Assembly (NCBI RefSeq): GCF_006442545.2
Contig: NZ_CP083952.1
Span: 4,565,501 to 4,629,500, forward strand
From: Mesorhizobium sp. B2-1-8
GTDB taxonomy: Bacteria > Pseudomonadota > Alphaproteobacteria > Rhizobiales > Rhizobiaceae
Reading direction: 5' to 3'
DNA: 64,000 nucleotides
Shown: positions 25,237 to 33,251 of the stretch, piece by piece
How the letters are laid out: each line of letters opens with the position of its first letter
Numbering within the stretch: the stretch's first letter is position 1
The notes under the pieces: model-generated
Seen by the model: only the letters and a program-made list of their open reading frames with translations
The model's database searches: none
Told to the model about the DNA's origin: nothing
Made by a program: the position numbers and the translations under genes

Positions 25237-26385
25237 ATGGCCAAGGTCAGGAAGCGCGTTCTCCCTTCCGGCGAAGTTCGTTTTTTGGCTGACTATTTTG
25301 ATGGCAGCGGGAAACGTCGATCGAAGCAATTCGATAAGCGAAAGGACGCCGACGCGTACCTGGTCAAAGTCCGCCGCGATCTGCAACTTGGCGTTCACGT
25401 CGCCGACAGCGCCTCTCTGACAGTGCGTGAAGCGTCTCGGCTTTGGCTCGACCGTTGCGCGGATGACGGGCTCGAGCGCTCCACCAGGGACGCGTATGAT
25501 CAACACGTCCGGCTTCACATCCTCCCTCTCATCGGCGCAAAAAAGCTGACGCAAATCACAACGCCGTCCGTACACACATTTGCCGACGACCTCCGGTCAG
25601 GCGGCTGTTCCCCTGACATGGTGAAACGCGTCGTCAGATCCCTCGGCGCGATCTTCGGCGAAGCGCGCCGCCGCGGCTACGCGGCCACGAATCCCGTCAG
25701 CGACGCGCAAATCAAGGTCGGCGACCGGCGCAAGAACAAGCGCCCAGATATCCCCTCCAAGGCTGACCTGAGAGCCATCCTGAATGCGGCGCAAGGCAAG
25801 CATCGCGCGCTGATCGTTACCGCCCTCTTTTCAGGCCTGCGCGCTTCCGAGCTGCGCGGCCTGCGATGGGACGCCGTAGACCTCAAGGCTGGCGTTCTCA
25901 CTGTCAAAACGCGCGTCGACGCATGGGGCGAGTTCGGCCCGCCCAAAACATCGGCCGGCGAGCGCGACGTGCCACTGGCACCGATTGCGGTGACTACGCT
26001 CAAGCAGCAGCGCCTGGCGATCGGCGCAAACGGACCGGCAGGCTTAGTCTTCCCGTCGGATGAAGGGACGCCGCTCAACCACCAGAACATTATCAATCGG
26101 ATATGGGATCCTCTGCAGATCGGCGCCGGCCTCTACACGCTTCACGAGACCAAGCGCGACGAGGACGGCGAGCCTGCCAAGGTCACGCGATACAATTTCC
26201 ATGCCCTGCGCCACGCGGCCGCCAGCTTGTTCATTGAGCAGAAGCTGTCGCCCAAGCGCGTCCAGACGCTGATGGGTCACAGCTCGATCACCGTGACATT
26301 CGACACCTACGGCCATCTTTTCGAAGACGCCGAAGCAGATCAGACAGCCGTTGCGGAGATTGAAGCCCGGCTGCTGCGCGAGTGA
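25237..26385 (+). CDS. Tyrosine-type site-specific integrase of element 1
   Basis: A 382-residue phage-type integrase that would recombine attP with the tRNA-Gln 3' end. The N-terminal SAM-like/arm-binding part is residues 1-160. The catalytic residues are visible: Arg in FSGLRASELRGLRW, His-x-x-Arg in NFHALRHAAASL, His in LMGHSSITVT and the nucleophile Tyr in FDTYGHLF. ATG at 25237 follows the upstream stop by one base. The stop lies 64 bases from the attachment repeat at 26449, the usual arrangement. Confidence 0.95.
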   Translation: MAKVRKRVLPSGEVRFLADYFDGSGKRRSKQFDKRKDADAYLVKVRRDLQLGVHVADSASLTVREASRLWLDRCADDGLERSTRDAYDQHVRLHILPLIGAKKLTQITTPSVHTFADDLRSGGCSPDMVKRVVRSLGAIFGEARRRGYAATNPVSDAQIKVGDRRKNKRPDIPSKADLRAILNAAQGKHRALIVTALFSGLRASELRGLRWDAVDLKAGVLTVKTRVDAWGEFGPPKTSAGERDVPLAPIAVTTLKQQRLAIGANGPAGLVFPSDEGTPLNHQNIINRIWDPLQIGAGLYTLHETKRDEDGEPAKVTRYNFHALRHAAASLFIEQKLSPKRVQTLMGHSSITVTFDTYGHLFEDAEADQTAVAEIEARLLRE

Positions 26386-26448
26386 TAACCTGCAACACGA
26401 TTGCGACACCGCGACGAAAAACGACACAAAATCAGAGCATCAATCTGT

Positions 26449-26492
26449 CTCTGACTCCGTTAGTCCTGGTTCGAATCCAGGTTCCCCAGCCA
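26449..26492 (+). other. Shared att site: attR of element 1 and left end of element 2
   Basis: An exact 44-base copy of the tRNA-Gln 3' end (7988-8031). It ends element 1 and also marks the left boundary of element 2, whose recombinase gene reads into it. Its last 17 bases recur at 62872-62888. Confidence 0.92.
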
Positions 26493-28049
26493 AACTGGAC
26501 TCTCTGTCGATAAAGGTGCCTGCTGTGCACCCATAGCTGCACCGGCCACGACCGTTTCCGCAAGTAGATCAAACGGTTGCCTAAAGACGGCGTGAACTTC
26601 GCCTTTGTCCCATTTGCAGTTCGACAGCACCAGATTCAGGAGTCGATTTTTCTCGTGCGCAGGCTGTTTCGCAAATAGTCGGCTGGCGTTGTGTGCCAGT
26701 TCCAACAGCCGGATGCCGTCCTCCATGTACGATTCCTCGGCGCTACCATGACGCTCTATCTCGCGAAGCAGCCGCATCTGTTCGGTCCGCCACTGTGCTG
26801 ACATTCGATCGTAGAAGGCGTTGTCGATGCGGCCATCGAGCTTGTCGAGATACATGGCATGCAGCCGATCCTCGAGCCGCTTGTACTCGACCTGACATCG
26901 ATGGATCGCTTGTTCGTGCTCGCGGCGCTCGTCGGCATGGCTGGCCAAGAGGCCTGCCTTTACCCATTCCAGTATCTCTTCGTCGAAATGCAAACGGTCA
27001 AGCAGGTTGGCGAATGTCTGGTCGAGCACCTCCTCGCGGACATATTTGCGGCGGCAATCACCGTATCCGCCCCGACCTTTGTTGGTATGCCCCGTGCAGT
27101 GATAATAGACGTATTTGCTCTTCTTAATCTCGGCCACGATGGCGCAGGCGCATTCGGTGCAGGTCATCAGGCCGGTGAAGGCGAACTCTTTTCCTATCGG
27201 GTGGGTCGGTACCGCATTGCGGCCTGTCAGAACGCCCTGTACGCGCTCCCATAGTTCGATCGATACGAGAGGTTCGTGCTTGCCGTGGTGCAATTTGCCG
27301 TTCCACTGGAACAGTCCGGTGTAGAGGCGGTTGCGCAGGATCATATGCACGGTGCTGACCGGAACCGGGTTGCCGCTCTTGGGATAAATCAGCCCCTCGC
27401 CATGGGCTGCCTTAGCCAAGGCCTTGAGCGAATACCGGCCGGTTGCGTAACGCTCGAACAGTTGTGTGACGACTGGAGCCAGGTCAGGATGCGGCTCAAT
27501 AACCTTTCTGCCATCCTTCCCAGTGGTGTTGATATAGCCCAGCGGAGCCTTTGTCGGCCATATACCCTGCTCCGCCTTCTCCATCTGCCCCTTGCGGGCT
27601 TCTTCTGACAGGTTGTCGATATAGTTCTTGGCCATCAAGACCTTGATGCCGTGCATAAACTTTTCCGACGAGCGTGAGTCGCGCGAAAGTATCACGCCCT
27701 CCTTCGCAAGGTGGATTTCGACATCCAACTCGTCGAGCGTGACCCAGTCTTTCAGATTTCGATAAAGCCGGTCTGTCTTCTCCACCAAGACAATCCGGAT
27801 GCCGGGATGCTTGCGCAGATATTTGACCATTTCGGTGAAGTTGGTCCGGCCGGTGGTCTTGGCCGTCTCAACGTCCACAAATTCCTGCGCAATATCGAAC
27901 CGCTGTTGTTCGGCATAATCGCGCAACAGCTTGCATTGAGCCGGGATGGAGAAACCTTCCTTGTCCTGCTCCTTGGAGGATACGCGAGCGTAAAGCAGCG
28001 CCTTTGTAAGACCTGCGGGCCTTGCGACCTTTATAAGTCGCTGGTTCAT
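26460..28049 (-). CDS. Large serine recombinase
   Basis: A 529-residue site-specific recombinase. The resolvase domain begins KALLYARVSSKEQDKEGFSI, with the catalytic Ser in RVSS; the following RIVLVEKTDRLYRNLKDW and EKFMHGIKVLMAKNYIDNLS are typical. A Recombinase domain (WPTKAPLGYINT...) and a zinc ribbon (LMTCTECACAIVAEIKKSKY, YHCTGHTNKG...DC) come next, then a coiled coil. The last residues (GNLDSNQD and stop TAA) are encoded by the tRNA-derived att repeat, so the present C-terminus exists only in the integrated form. It is probably the integrase of element 2. Confidence 0.9.
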   Translation of the reverse strand: MNQRLIKVARPAGLTKALLYARVSSKEQDKEGFSIPAQCKLLRDYAEQQRFDIAQEFVDVETAKTTGRTNFTEMVKYLRKHPGIRIVLVEKTDRLYRNLKDWVTLDELDVEIHLAKEGVILSRDSRSSEKFMHGIKVLMAKNYIDNLSEEARKGQMEKAEQGIWPTKAPLGYINTTGKDGRKVIEPHPDLAPVVTQLFERYATGRYSLKALAKAAHGEGLIYPKSGNPVPVSTVHMILRNRLYTGLFQWNGKLHHGKHEPLVSIELWERVQGVLTGRNAVPTHPIGKEFAFTGLMTCTECACAIVAEIKKSKYVYYHCTGHTNKGRGGYGDCRRKYVREEVLDQTFANLLDRLHFDEEILEWVKAGLLASHADERREHEQAIHRCQVEYKRLEDRLHAMYLDKLDGRIDNAFYDRMSAQWRTEQMRLLREIERHGSAEESYMEDGIRLLELAHNASRLFAKQPAHEKNRLLNLVLSNCKWDKGEVHAVFRQPFDLLAETVVAGAAMGAQQAPLSTESPVWLGNLDSNQD

Positions 28050-28126
28050 CGTAGACGCCTCCTTCCCTCCATGGTCATCGCATCTGCCGACGGACTGAGC
28101 CGGCGGAGGGAGCCATGAAGCGCCGG

Positions 28127-28375
28127 CTATTCGCCCCGGTCAATCCGGTCCCATTCGGCGAGGATACGAAAGAAGCCACCGAGATTATCGACGATTTGCC
28201 GCGCATCTTCCGTTGAGAGGGGCCGCTCCATGCGGGCCTCGAACAAGCGGGCCGTTCGATCCAGAAATGCTTCGTCAATGGCGCGTTGGCGCGAAAACAG
28301 ATTGGTCTGGGCGTTGCGTTCAACGCTGCGTTTTGTAACGCGTCGCTTCGCTTTCACCAGTTCCGTCCCGACCAC
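28127..28375 (-). CDS. Small hypothetical protein beside the recombinase
   Basis: An 82-residue basic protein, MVGTELVKAKRRVTKRSVER... then LFEARMERPLSTEDARQIVD and NLGGFFRILAEWDRI. It is helical and lacks a known family. It lies 77 bases upstream of the recombinase on the same strand and may be co-transcribed, which makes a role as accessory factor conceivable. Confidence 0.55.
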   Translation of the reverse strand: MVGTELVKAKRRVTKRSVERNAQTNLFSRQRAIDEAFLDRTARLFEARMERPLSTEDARQIVDNLGGFFRILAEWDRIDRGE

Positions 28376-28449
28376 ATCTGCATCGGGACAAGATTCGCTG
28401 AAATTGCCTCAGCGGCGAATGGCCGTTATGTGCGCTTGCGTATCCTTTT

Positions 28450-29040
28450 CTACTTTGTATCAATCCCAGCGGCCGGTTGCTGACCAAAATGAAGGTCCGC
28501 CATGCGCTTTTCGAGACCGATCAAATCGGCCGCGATTGCTTGATATCGCCGACAGTCCGCCTGAACGATCGATCGATCAGGTCGCTCAAGCGGCACACTC
28601 CCGGTGATTTCCTTCAAGTCATGCAGGATCGACTCGATATGTGGCCAGGGAAAATCTGTTGGGTCGTCGATGTCGCGATCTGCGCCCATGATTATCTCCA
28701 GCTTGGCGACAACGCCGAGAAGTGAGTGTGCGGGCGTATGCGGAAGTCTATCCTGAATCTTCAAAGCCACTGTCGCAGCCTCGACTTCCGCTTGGCAGGC
28801 GATCGAGTAACCCACCTTCGCATCCGTCGGCGCCCGACAGGCTGCGCTGAGAACGCGCGTTTCCAGGCGTTGCTGAAGTCGGCAGAGAACCTGCGAGACA
28901 TGCTGCGCCCGCAACCAGTCTCCTAGCAGCGCAAGCGCCGGATCTGCTTCGTCGGAACGAGCAGATCTTTTTGTAGCCTGCTCGCCACCTCCTCCGAGCG
29001 TGACGGAAGACAAAGTCATGCTATTGTCGGAATCAGCCAT
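28450..29040 (-). CDS. Hypothetical protein
   Basis: A 196-residue protein from ATG at 29040 with no recognised family. It is mostly helical (ALALLGDWLRAQHVSQVLCR, CQAEVEAATVALKIQDRLPH, DCRRYQAIAADLIGLEKRMA). It is on the same strand as the recombinase and the 28127 gene and is divergent from the Xre gene at 29177, whose operator lies between them. Confidence 0.5.
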   Translation of the reverse strand: MADSDNSMTLSSVTLGGGGEQATKRSARSDEADPALALLGDWLRAQHVSQVLCRLQQRLETRVLSAACRAPTDAKVGYSIACQAEVEAATVALKIQDRLPHTPAHSLLGVVAKLEIIMGADRDIDDPTDFPWPHIESILHDLKEITGSVPLERPDRSIVQADCRRYQAIAADLIGLEKRMADLHFGQQPAAGIDTK

Positions 29041-29152
29041 GATCCGAGCTCCACAACAGCTTGCACGTGGCCAGGCCGGATCGGTGTTGCATCACCTATC
29101 CGGCCGCCCAATTGAAATCGAGACTACACAAAGTGCAGCATATGATCAATCG

Positions 29153-29175
29153 AAATCACCATATTATGGTGATTT
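29153..29175. promoter_or_regulatory. Perfect palindrome abutting the Xre gene start
   Basis: AAATCACCATA is mirrored by TATGGTGATTT with one central base, ending one base before the ATG at 29177. A protein bound here would block ribosome access or transcription of the regulator, consistent with autorepression by the Xre protein. Confidence 0.7.
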
Positions 29176-29176
29176 T

Positions 29177-29413
29177 ATGAACCCGGTGCAGTGTCGTATG
29201 GCACGAGCTGCATTGGGCTGGGGCGTTTTAGAACTTGCTAAGGAGGCCGGAGTCTCAACTCAAACGGTTGTGCGATTCGAAGGAGGCGAGACGTTGAAAC
29301 AGTCAACAATAGTTCAGCTTAAAGCAACGTTCGAGGCAGCCGGAATAGAGTTCATTGCAGAGAATGGCGGTGGCCCTGGTGTGCGCTTGTCACGCGGTAT
29401 TGCAAACACCTAG
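29177..29413 (+). CDS. Xre-family transcriptional regulator
   Basis: A 78-residue HTH protein: CRMARAALGWGVLELAKEAG followed by VSTQTVVRFEGGETLKQSTI, then FEAAGIEFIAENGGGPGVRL. It is clearly related to the element 1 regulator at 11524, with the same C-terminal NGGGxGVRL tail. The internal ATG at 29177 is chosen over an upstream one because the HTH begins there and a palindromic operator lies directly in front of it. It probably controls itself and the divergent 28450 gene. Confidence 0.85.
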   Translation: MNPVQCRMARAALGWGVLELAKEAGVSTQTVVRFEGGETLKQSTIVQLKATFEAAGIEFIAENGGGPGVRLSRGIANT

Positions 29414-29734
29414 CCGAAGGCGGCACCTGCGGGCGGCATTGCGGATTATCTGTTCCCGAACAATGAGCAATGCGCCTCAAATCGGCCGTCGGACATGGCG
29501 GATTGCTTCCCGTAAGCAGACCGGCATCTTCCGCAAGATGGAAGGATCGAAGGGCTTCGGCAGACGCACGCGATGCAAAGAGCTTGAAACGATCCGCCTT
29601 GTTGGGATCGGCGGGGTCCATCACCCCTTTGATGACAATCCACTCGCCCTTCGCCCTACATCCGTGAGTTTTATCGAGGCCCCCTCTATTGTCTGCTTCC
29701 CCGACTTTTCTAGATCGACAAACATCGAGACCAT
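29352..29734 (-). pseudogene. Frameshifted hypothetical gene
   Basis: On the minus strand, MVSMFVDLEKSGKQTIEGAS plus IKLTDVGRRA is readable from ATG at 29734, and KGEWIVIKGVMDPADPNKAD followed by RFKLFASRASAEALRSFHLA continues the sense in another frame. A one-base change near 29645 would join them, so this looks like a broken gene. No family was recognised. The end is uncertain, since the last part of the frame looks non-coding. Confidence 0.3.
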
Positions 29735-30223
29735 TCCCCATCCGCGAAGTCGCGTTTGCGAGCGGGCATCGAACGGGGATTGAGGTCTGGACAGAGTTTT
29801 GTGCATCAGCCATAGCGTGCGCTCTCCGTCCTTCGTCAACCTCCCTCTGCTTTGCGGTCTGGCAAAAAATGGAACCGGCGCTGCCGATCCGCCGACCTGA
29901 GGCCAGTCGCCGCTGCCACATGCTACAGGAAGATAGTGCGCCTCAATGCCCGCCATTTAAGTCATCTTGCGCATAACCGAGGCCACTCCAGTAGTTTGAC
30001 GTGTAACCAAGTGCTCGTCCCGTATATTCGGCAGTAAAGCAAATTGCTCTCGGCGGTGTTATCTCCTATTAAGACGCGGGGATTTAGAATGCGATAACGG
30101 TTCGATCGCTGAGGACCGTCAGCGGTGCCGGTCGAGCGGGGCTAGGGGCGGAGCGCAATTGAGAGACTTAGATTACTGCTCGTCACGACGCGACACGCGC
30201 TGATCTACGCGTCCAAACCTGTG
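29735..30223. other. Non-coding stretch before the defence island
   Basis: About 490 bases without a supported gene. It presumably contains the promoter of the ABC-3C-like operon. Open frames on the minus strand lack recognisable products. Confidence 0.3.
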
Positions 30224-30385
30224 ATGCCAACCACCACTTTGGACCACGCGGTACACATCGAGACCGCCCGGATGCCGGGGACAGACGGCCTATACTTCGT
30301 CGGCCCTTCTGCCCGCGCATTACATTCTACTCGCAGCAAGTTCGCGCGCTGCATCTGGCCCACGCTTTGCACGCGGAAGGCGTGA
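30224..30385 (+). other. Out-of-frame N-terminal segment of the effector gene
   Basis: From ATG at 30224 the frame reads MPTTTLDHAVHIETARMPGT and then DGLYFVGPSAR. After that the sensible continuation, ITFYSQQVRALHLAHALHAE, lies in the frame of the downstream effector. Removing two bases in the CGCGC run near 30317-30321 would fuse both parts into one protein of about 790 residues. The segment therefore looks like the original start of the 30367 gene, now separated by a frameshift. Confidence 0.55.
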
Positions 30386-32607
30386 TTCAACCTAATCAAA
30401 CCGTGGCGGTTGTCGGTGCCGGCGCTGCTGGGATCACGCTGGCGGTTGCGCTCGCGCTACTGAACTACCACGTTACGCTTTATGATCGCGCGGGTGATAT
30501 CCTCCGATTGCAGAGCGCTTCGACGCGGCTGCTCCACCCTCATATCTACGAGTGGCCGCGCCTCGGCTCGCTCGACGAGCGTGCCGGGCTCCCTTTCCTG
30601 GATTGGCCTGCCGGCAACGGCAAAGACGTCGTGCTTGATTTGCGGACTCAATTCGCGGTTCTCAGGGCACCATTGCCCAACCTAATCCTCAAAACTGGCC
30701 ATGATCTGAAGAGCACCGCTCAGGCGTCCGGTGAATGGAAGCTCACTTTCAAGACCGCAGGCGGTGATGAATCTCGTGTTGTCGATCATGTCATGCTCAC
30801 TATGGGCTTCGGCGACGAGAGACCGTGCGGTACAATCGCGCCCGACGACTATTGGGCTCCCAGCGCGGTCGGCACGCCTGCGACCGAAGCATCGGCAGTG
30901 ACGGCGGTGTCGTACGTGGTAAGTGGCAACGGCGATGGGGCGCTTACCGTCGCCCTGGGCCTGCTGATCCAAGATTTCGAGCACGCTAGCTTTACCCACA
31001 CTTTTCTCGACTATTTCTCGCGCGACCAACTGCGCCAAGCAGCTGACGCGGCGTTCGCAGGCAAGACATTTGAGGAGGACGCCGAGCAAGACTTGCGCAA
31101 ACACGTTCTGCCGACGCTGATTCAATACGGGGCGATCGACAAGCTTCGTCAAAAGCTACGCACTGACCGCTCACTCACGCTCAATACCAACGGCCCCCAG
31201 TTCGCCGCCGGAAAAGCCTCGCAGCTGAATCAGTGCATGCTGCTCGCGCTGCTCGAGGCCGCCGCAGCCGAGTCGGTAAAGATCGTGCGGTCGACCGGCT
31301 TCGTCTCCGGGTGCACGCCGACGGCTGAGGGCATTGTGCTGTTCGGCACCACCATCGCGGGACATGCCGATAATAAGGCCTACAAGCACGCGATCTTACG
31401 TCATGGCCCCGATCAAGTGAAGCGGTACGAAGCCACCGGGCCATTGATCGCGGACTATCGCGATTACGTCCTGGGCCTACTGGCCGCGCATCCCGAGCGG
31501 GCGACGCCGCCGCTGCTCCACGATGCCACCTACGACCTGTTCCTAGACAAGAGGATTGAACGGCTCGCCGCCGGAGGCGCGAAGGCGCAGCAGAAGGCAG
31601 CGGCTTCGCAAGAACGGCGAGTCATCGAAATTGCGACCGATCCCGCGGCTCACGTTCTTGTCGAGCGTGGCTGCATTTGCATCATCGACATCGCCGAGCA
31701 GTGTGAGCGGTTGCCCGAGCGTTGCACGATCGATGTTCATGTCGCGCCTAACCAAATCCCCGATGCGGACGATCTCGTTCGCCTCGCGCGTTGCAGCGGC
31801 GGCAAGATTGAACTCAGGGCCGGAGATAGCGTATTGGCTCTCTGGGACGCGCGTCTCCCTGGCATCGCAAGCGCGCCGGAACCGGTTTCGGCACGCGCCG
31901 TCCGTGAATATGTTCCGGCACAGCTCACGGGCCACATCGATGCTTGCCTCGTGCGACGTCTCGATCTGAAGTTGCAAGAAGCGATCACCAATGGTGGCGC
32001 GGCACCGCTCGGCGACATCTCCCCAGAAATTCTTAATCACGTCGCGAGCACTTGGGCAGCTTGGCGAGGGGCTCTGGCGACCAGCCCAGAATTACAATAC
32101 GATTTCCTGCGTTGGCTCGCCAATGTGGATCAACAAACCGCCCAGCCTTGGAACGGCGAAACTGGCGATGCAATCTCCGACATGACAAACGCTTTGATCC
32201 TCATCGCCGCCGCCCATGCCGGCGAGCCCCTCGTTCCCTGCTCGAACGACTTCGGCAATTTGGGATTTTCTGCCACCGCTCTCGCCATCGGCACCGGATC
32301 TCGGGCCATCGGTCGCAAACCTCTATCGTCCCGCACCGCACCCGAGGACTGGGGCGTCGATGCATTGATCCTGTCTGCCGCCACCGACGTGATAGTATCC
32401 GCAACTGCCGGTACCGTCTTGGACGCCGGAGATATTGGGTTCACGCTGAAGACTCCTAGAAAAGTGCCACCCGCCATCATCCAGAACGACGCGAGGTGGC
32501 GCAGCCGCTTGGGTGGCCCGCTAGCCGATTGGCAGGCTGCGGTCACAAAGGAATTCGCGGAATGGCGAGAACGCCAGGATGCAGAAGTGGCGAGGATACT
32601 GGTATGA
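30367..32607 (+). CDS. FAD/NAD(P)-binding protein, predicted effector of an ABC-3C-like system
   Basis: A large soluble protein with an N-terminal Rossmann fold: VAVVGAGAAGITLAVALALL then NYHVTLYDRA, the dinucleotide-binding GxGxxG motif. About 400 residues of oxidoreductase-like sequence follow, with a distinct C-terminal region (AHPERATPPLLHDATYDLFL onward) that would link it to the partner proteins. Only a TTG start (30367) is in frame; upstream sequence suggests the original N-terminus is frameshifted. Its stop overlaps the ATG of the middle-component gene (ATGA), so the three genes form one operon. The effector role follows from the ABC-3C architecture and is inferred; NAD(P) depletion or redox damage are possible actions. 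Confidence 0.65.
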   Translation: MHAEGVIQPNQTVAVVGAGAAGITLAVALALLNYHVTLYDRAGDILRLQSASTRLLHPHIYEWPRLGSLDERAGLPFLDWPAGNGKDVVLDLRTQFAVLRAPLPNLILKTGHDLKSTAQASGEWKLTFKTAGGDESRVVDHVMLTMGFGDERPCGTIAPDDYWAPSAVGTPATEASAVTAVSYVVSGNGDGALTVALGLLIQDFEHASFTHTFLDYFSRDQLRQAADAAFAGKTFEEDAEQDLRKHVLPTLIQYGAIDKLRQKLRTDRSLTLNTNGPQFAAGKASQLNQCMLLALLEAAAAESVKIVRSTGFVSGCTPTAEGIVLFGTTIAGHADNKAYKHAILRHGPDQVKRYEATGPLIADYRDYVLGLLAAHPERATPPLLHDATYDLFLDKRIERLAAGGAKAQQKAAASQERRVIEIATDPAAHVLVERGCICIIDIAEQCERLPERCTIDVHVAPNQIPDADDLVRLARCSGGKIELRAGDSVLALWDARLPGIASAPEPVSARAVREYVPAQLTGHIDACLVRRLDLKLQEAITNGGAAPLGDISPEILNHVASTWAAWRGALATSPELQYDFLRWLANVDQQTAQPWNGETGDAISDMTNALILIAAAHAGEPLVPCSNDFGNLGFSATALAIGTGSRAIGRKPLSSRTAPEDWGVDALILSAATDVIVSATAGTVLDAGDIGFTLKTPRKVPPAIIQNDARWRSRLGGPLADWQAAVTKEFAEWRERQDAEVARILV

Positions 32608-33251
32608 CGGCAGAGGAATTACGCGATCGTCTGTTCGCCTCCGCTGAACGGATGGGCTGGCCCCACGAAGAGGTTCCCTCGTTCGTATCGCCGCAATTTC
32701 GTGGGCGGCCCGACGCCAGCACGGCGCCGCTGCCGCAGGAGGCCTTCGGCATCCGGCTAGGCGCCTACCCAGCGATCGTAGCGCCCGTGACGCTTGGCAC
32801 CTCGGCGGAAATGCAGGAAGCGCTCAAGCTCCTTCACAGCCAAATGGTAATCGCGCGATCCTACATGACGCGCACTGAGCTTATTAACGCGCATATCTTC
32901 ATCTGCGCGGTCAATCCCTCACCCAAGGCGGATTGGCGCAGTGTCATCGACATAGCCGAGCGCGACGAAGCCGTGTGCCGCAAACTTGTCTGGCTTCCTG
33001 ACGCCAAGAAATTGCACACTTCCTATGAAGCCTTTCGCGACAGGACGTTCTTGGCGGCTCCATGGGAACTAGCGGTCGAGCGCCGCGACGCCGCCCTTGA
33101 TCGAGTACAAGGCTTGGCGGCGAAGCTGCTGGTCGAAGCTGGGCTCGACGAAGAGACGGCCAGCAAATGGATAGATATCGTCAACCAGCCCGACCAAGAC
33201 GAAGATACGATGGTCGAACGCCTCGTTCGGGCGCGCGGAGATCTACAATGA
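32604..33251 (+). CDS. ABC-3C middle component-like protein
   Basis: A 215-residue protein located between the effector and the ATPase and overlapping both by four bases. Characteristic stretches are YMTRTELINAHIFICAVNPS, DWRSVIDIAERDEAVCRKLV and WLPDAKKLHTSYEAFRDRTF. I recognise these as similar to the middle component of ABC three-component systems, which bridges the ATPase and its effector. ATG at 32604 was chosen for the overlap with the upstream stop. Confidence 0.65.
   Translation: MTAEELRDRLFASAERMGWPHEEVPSFVSPQFRGRPDASTAPLPQEAFGIRLGAYPAIVAPVTLGTSAEMQEALKLLHSQMVIARSYMTRTELINAHIFICAVNPSPKADWRSVIDIAERDEAVCRKLVWLPDAKKLHTSYEAFRDRTFLAAPWELAVERRDAALDRVQGLAAKLLVEAGLDEETASKWIDIVNQPDQDEDTMVERLVRARGDLQ

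Larger units (their letters stand above)
8032..26492. mobile_element. Element 1: phage-derived integrative element in tRNA-Gln
   Basis: About 18.5 kb lies between the tRNA 3' end and its exact 44-base copy. It has a tyrosine integrase 64 bases from the right repeat, excisionase-like HTH proteins near both ends, a minus-strand phage gene block (16281-22990) and accessory genes between 8.3 and 16.3 kb. It lacks recognisable capsid, portal, large terminase, lysis and conjugation genes, so it is either a decayed prophage or a satellite-type element. It probably arrived after element 2, since it is the copy next to the tRNA gene. Confidence 0.85.
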
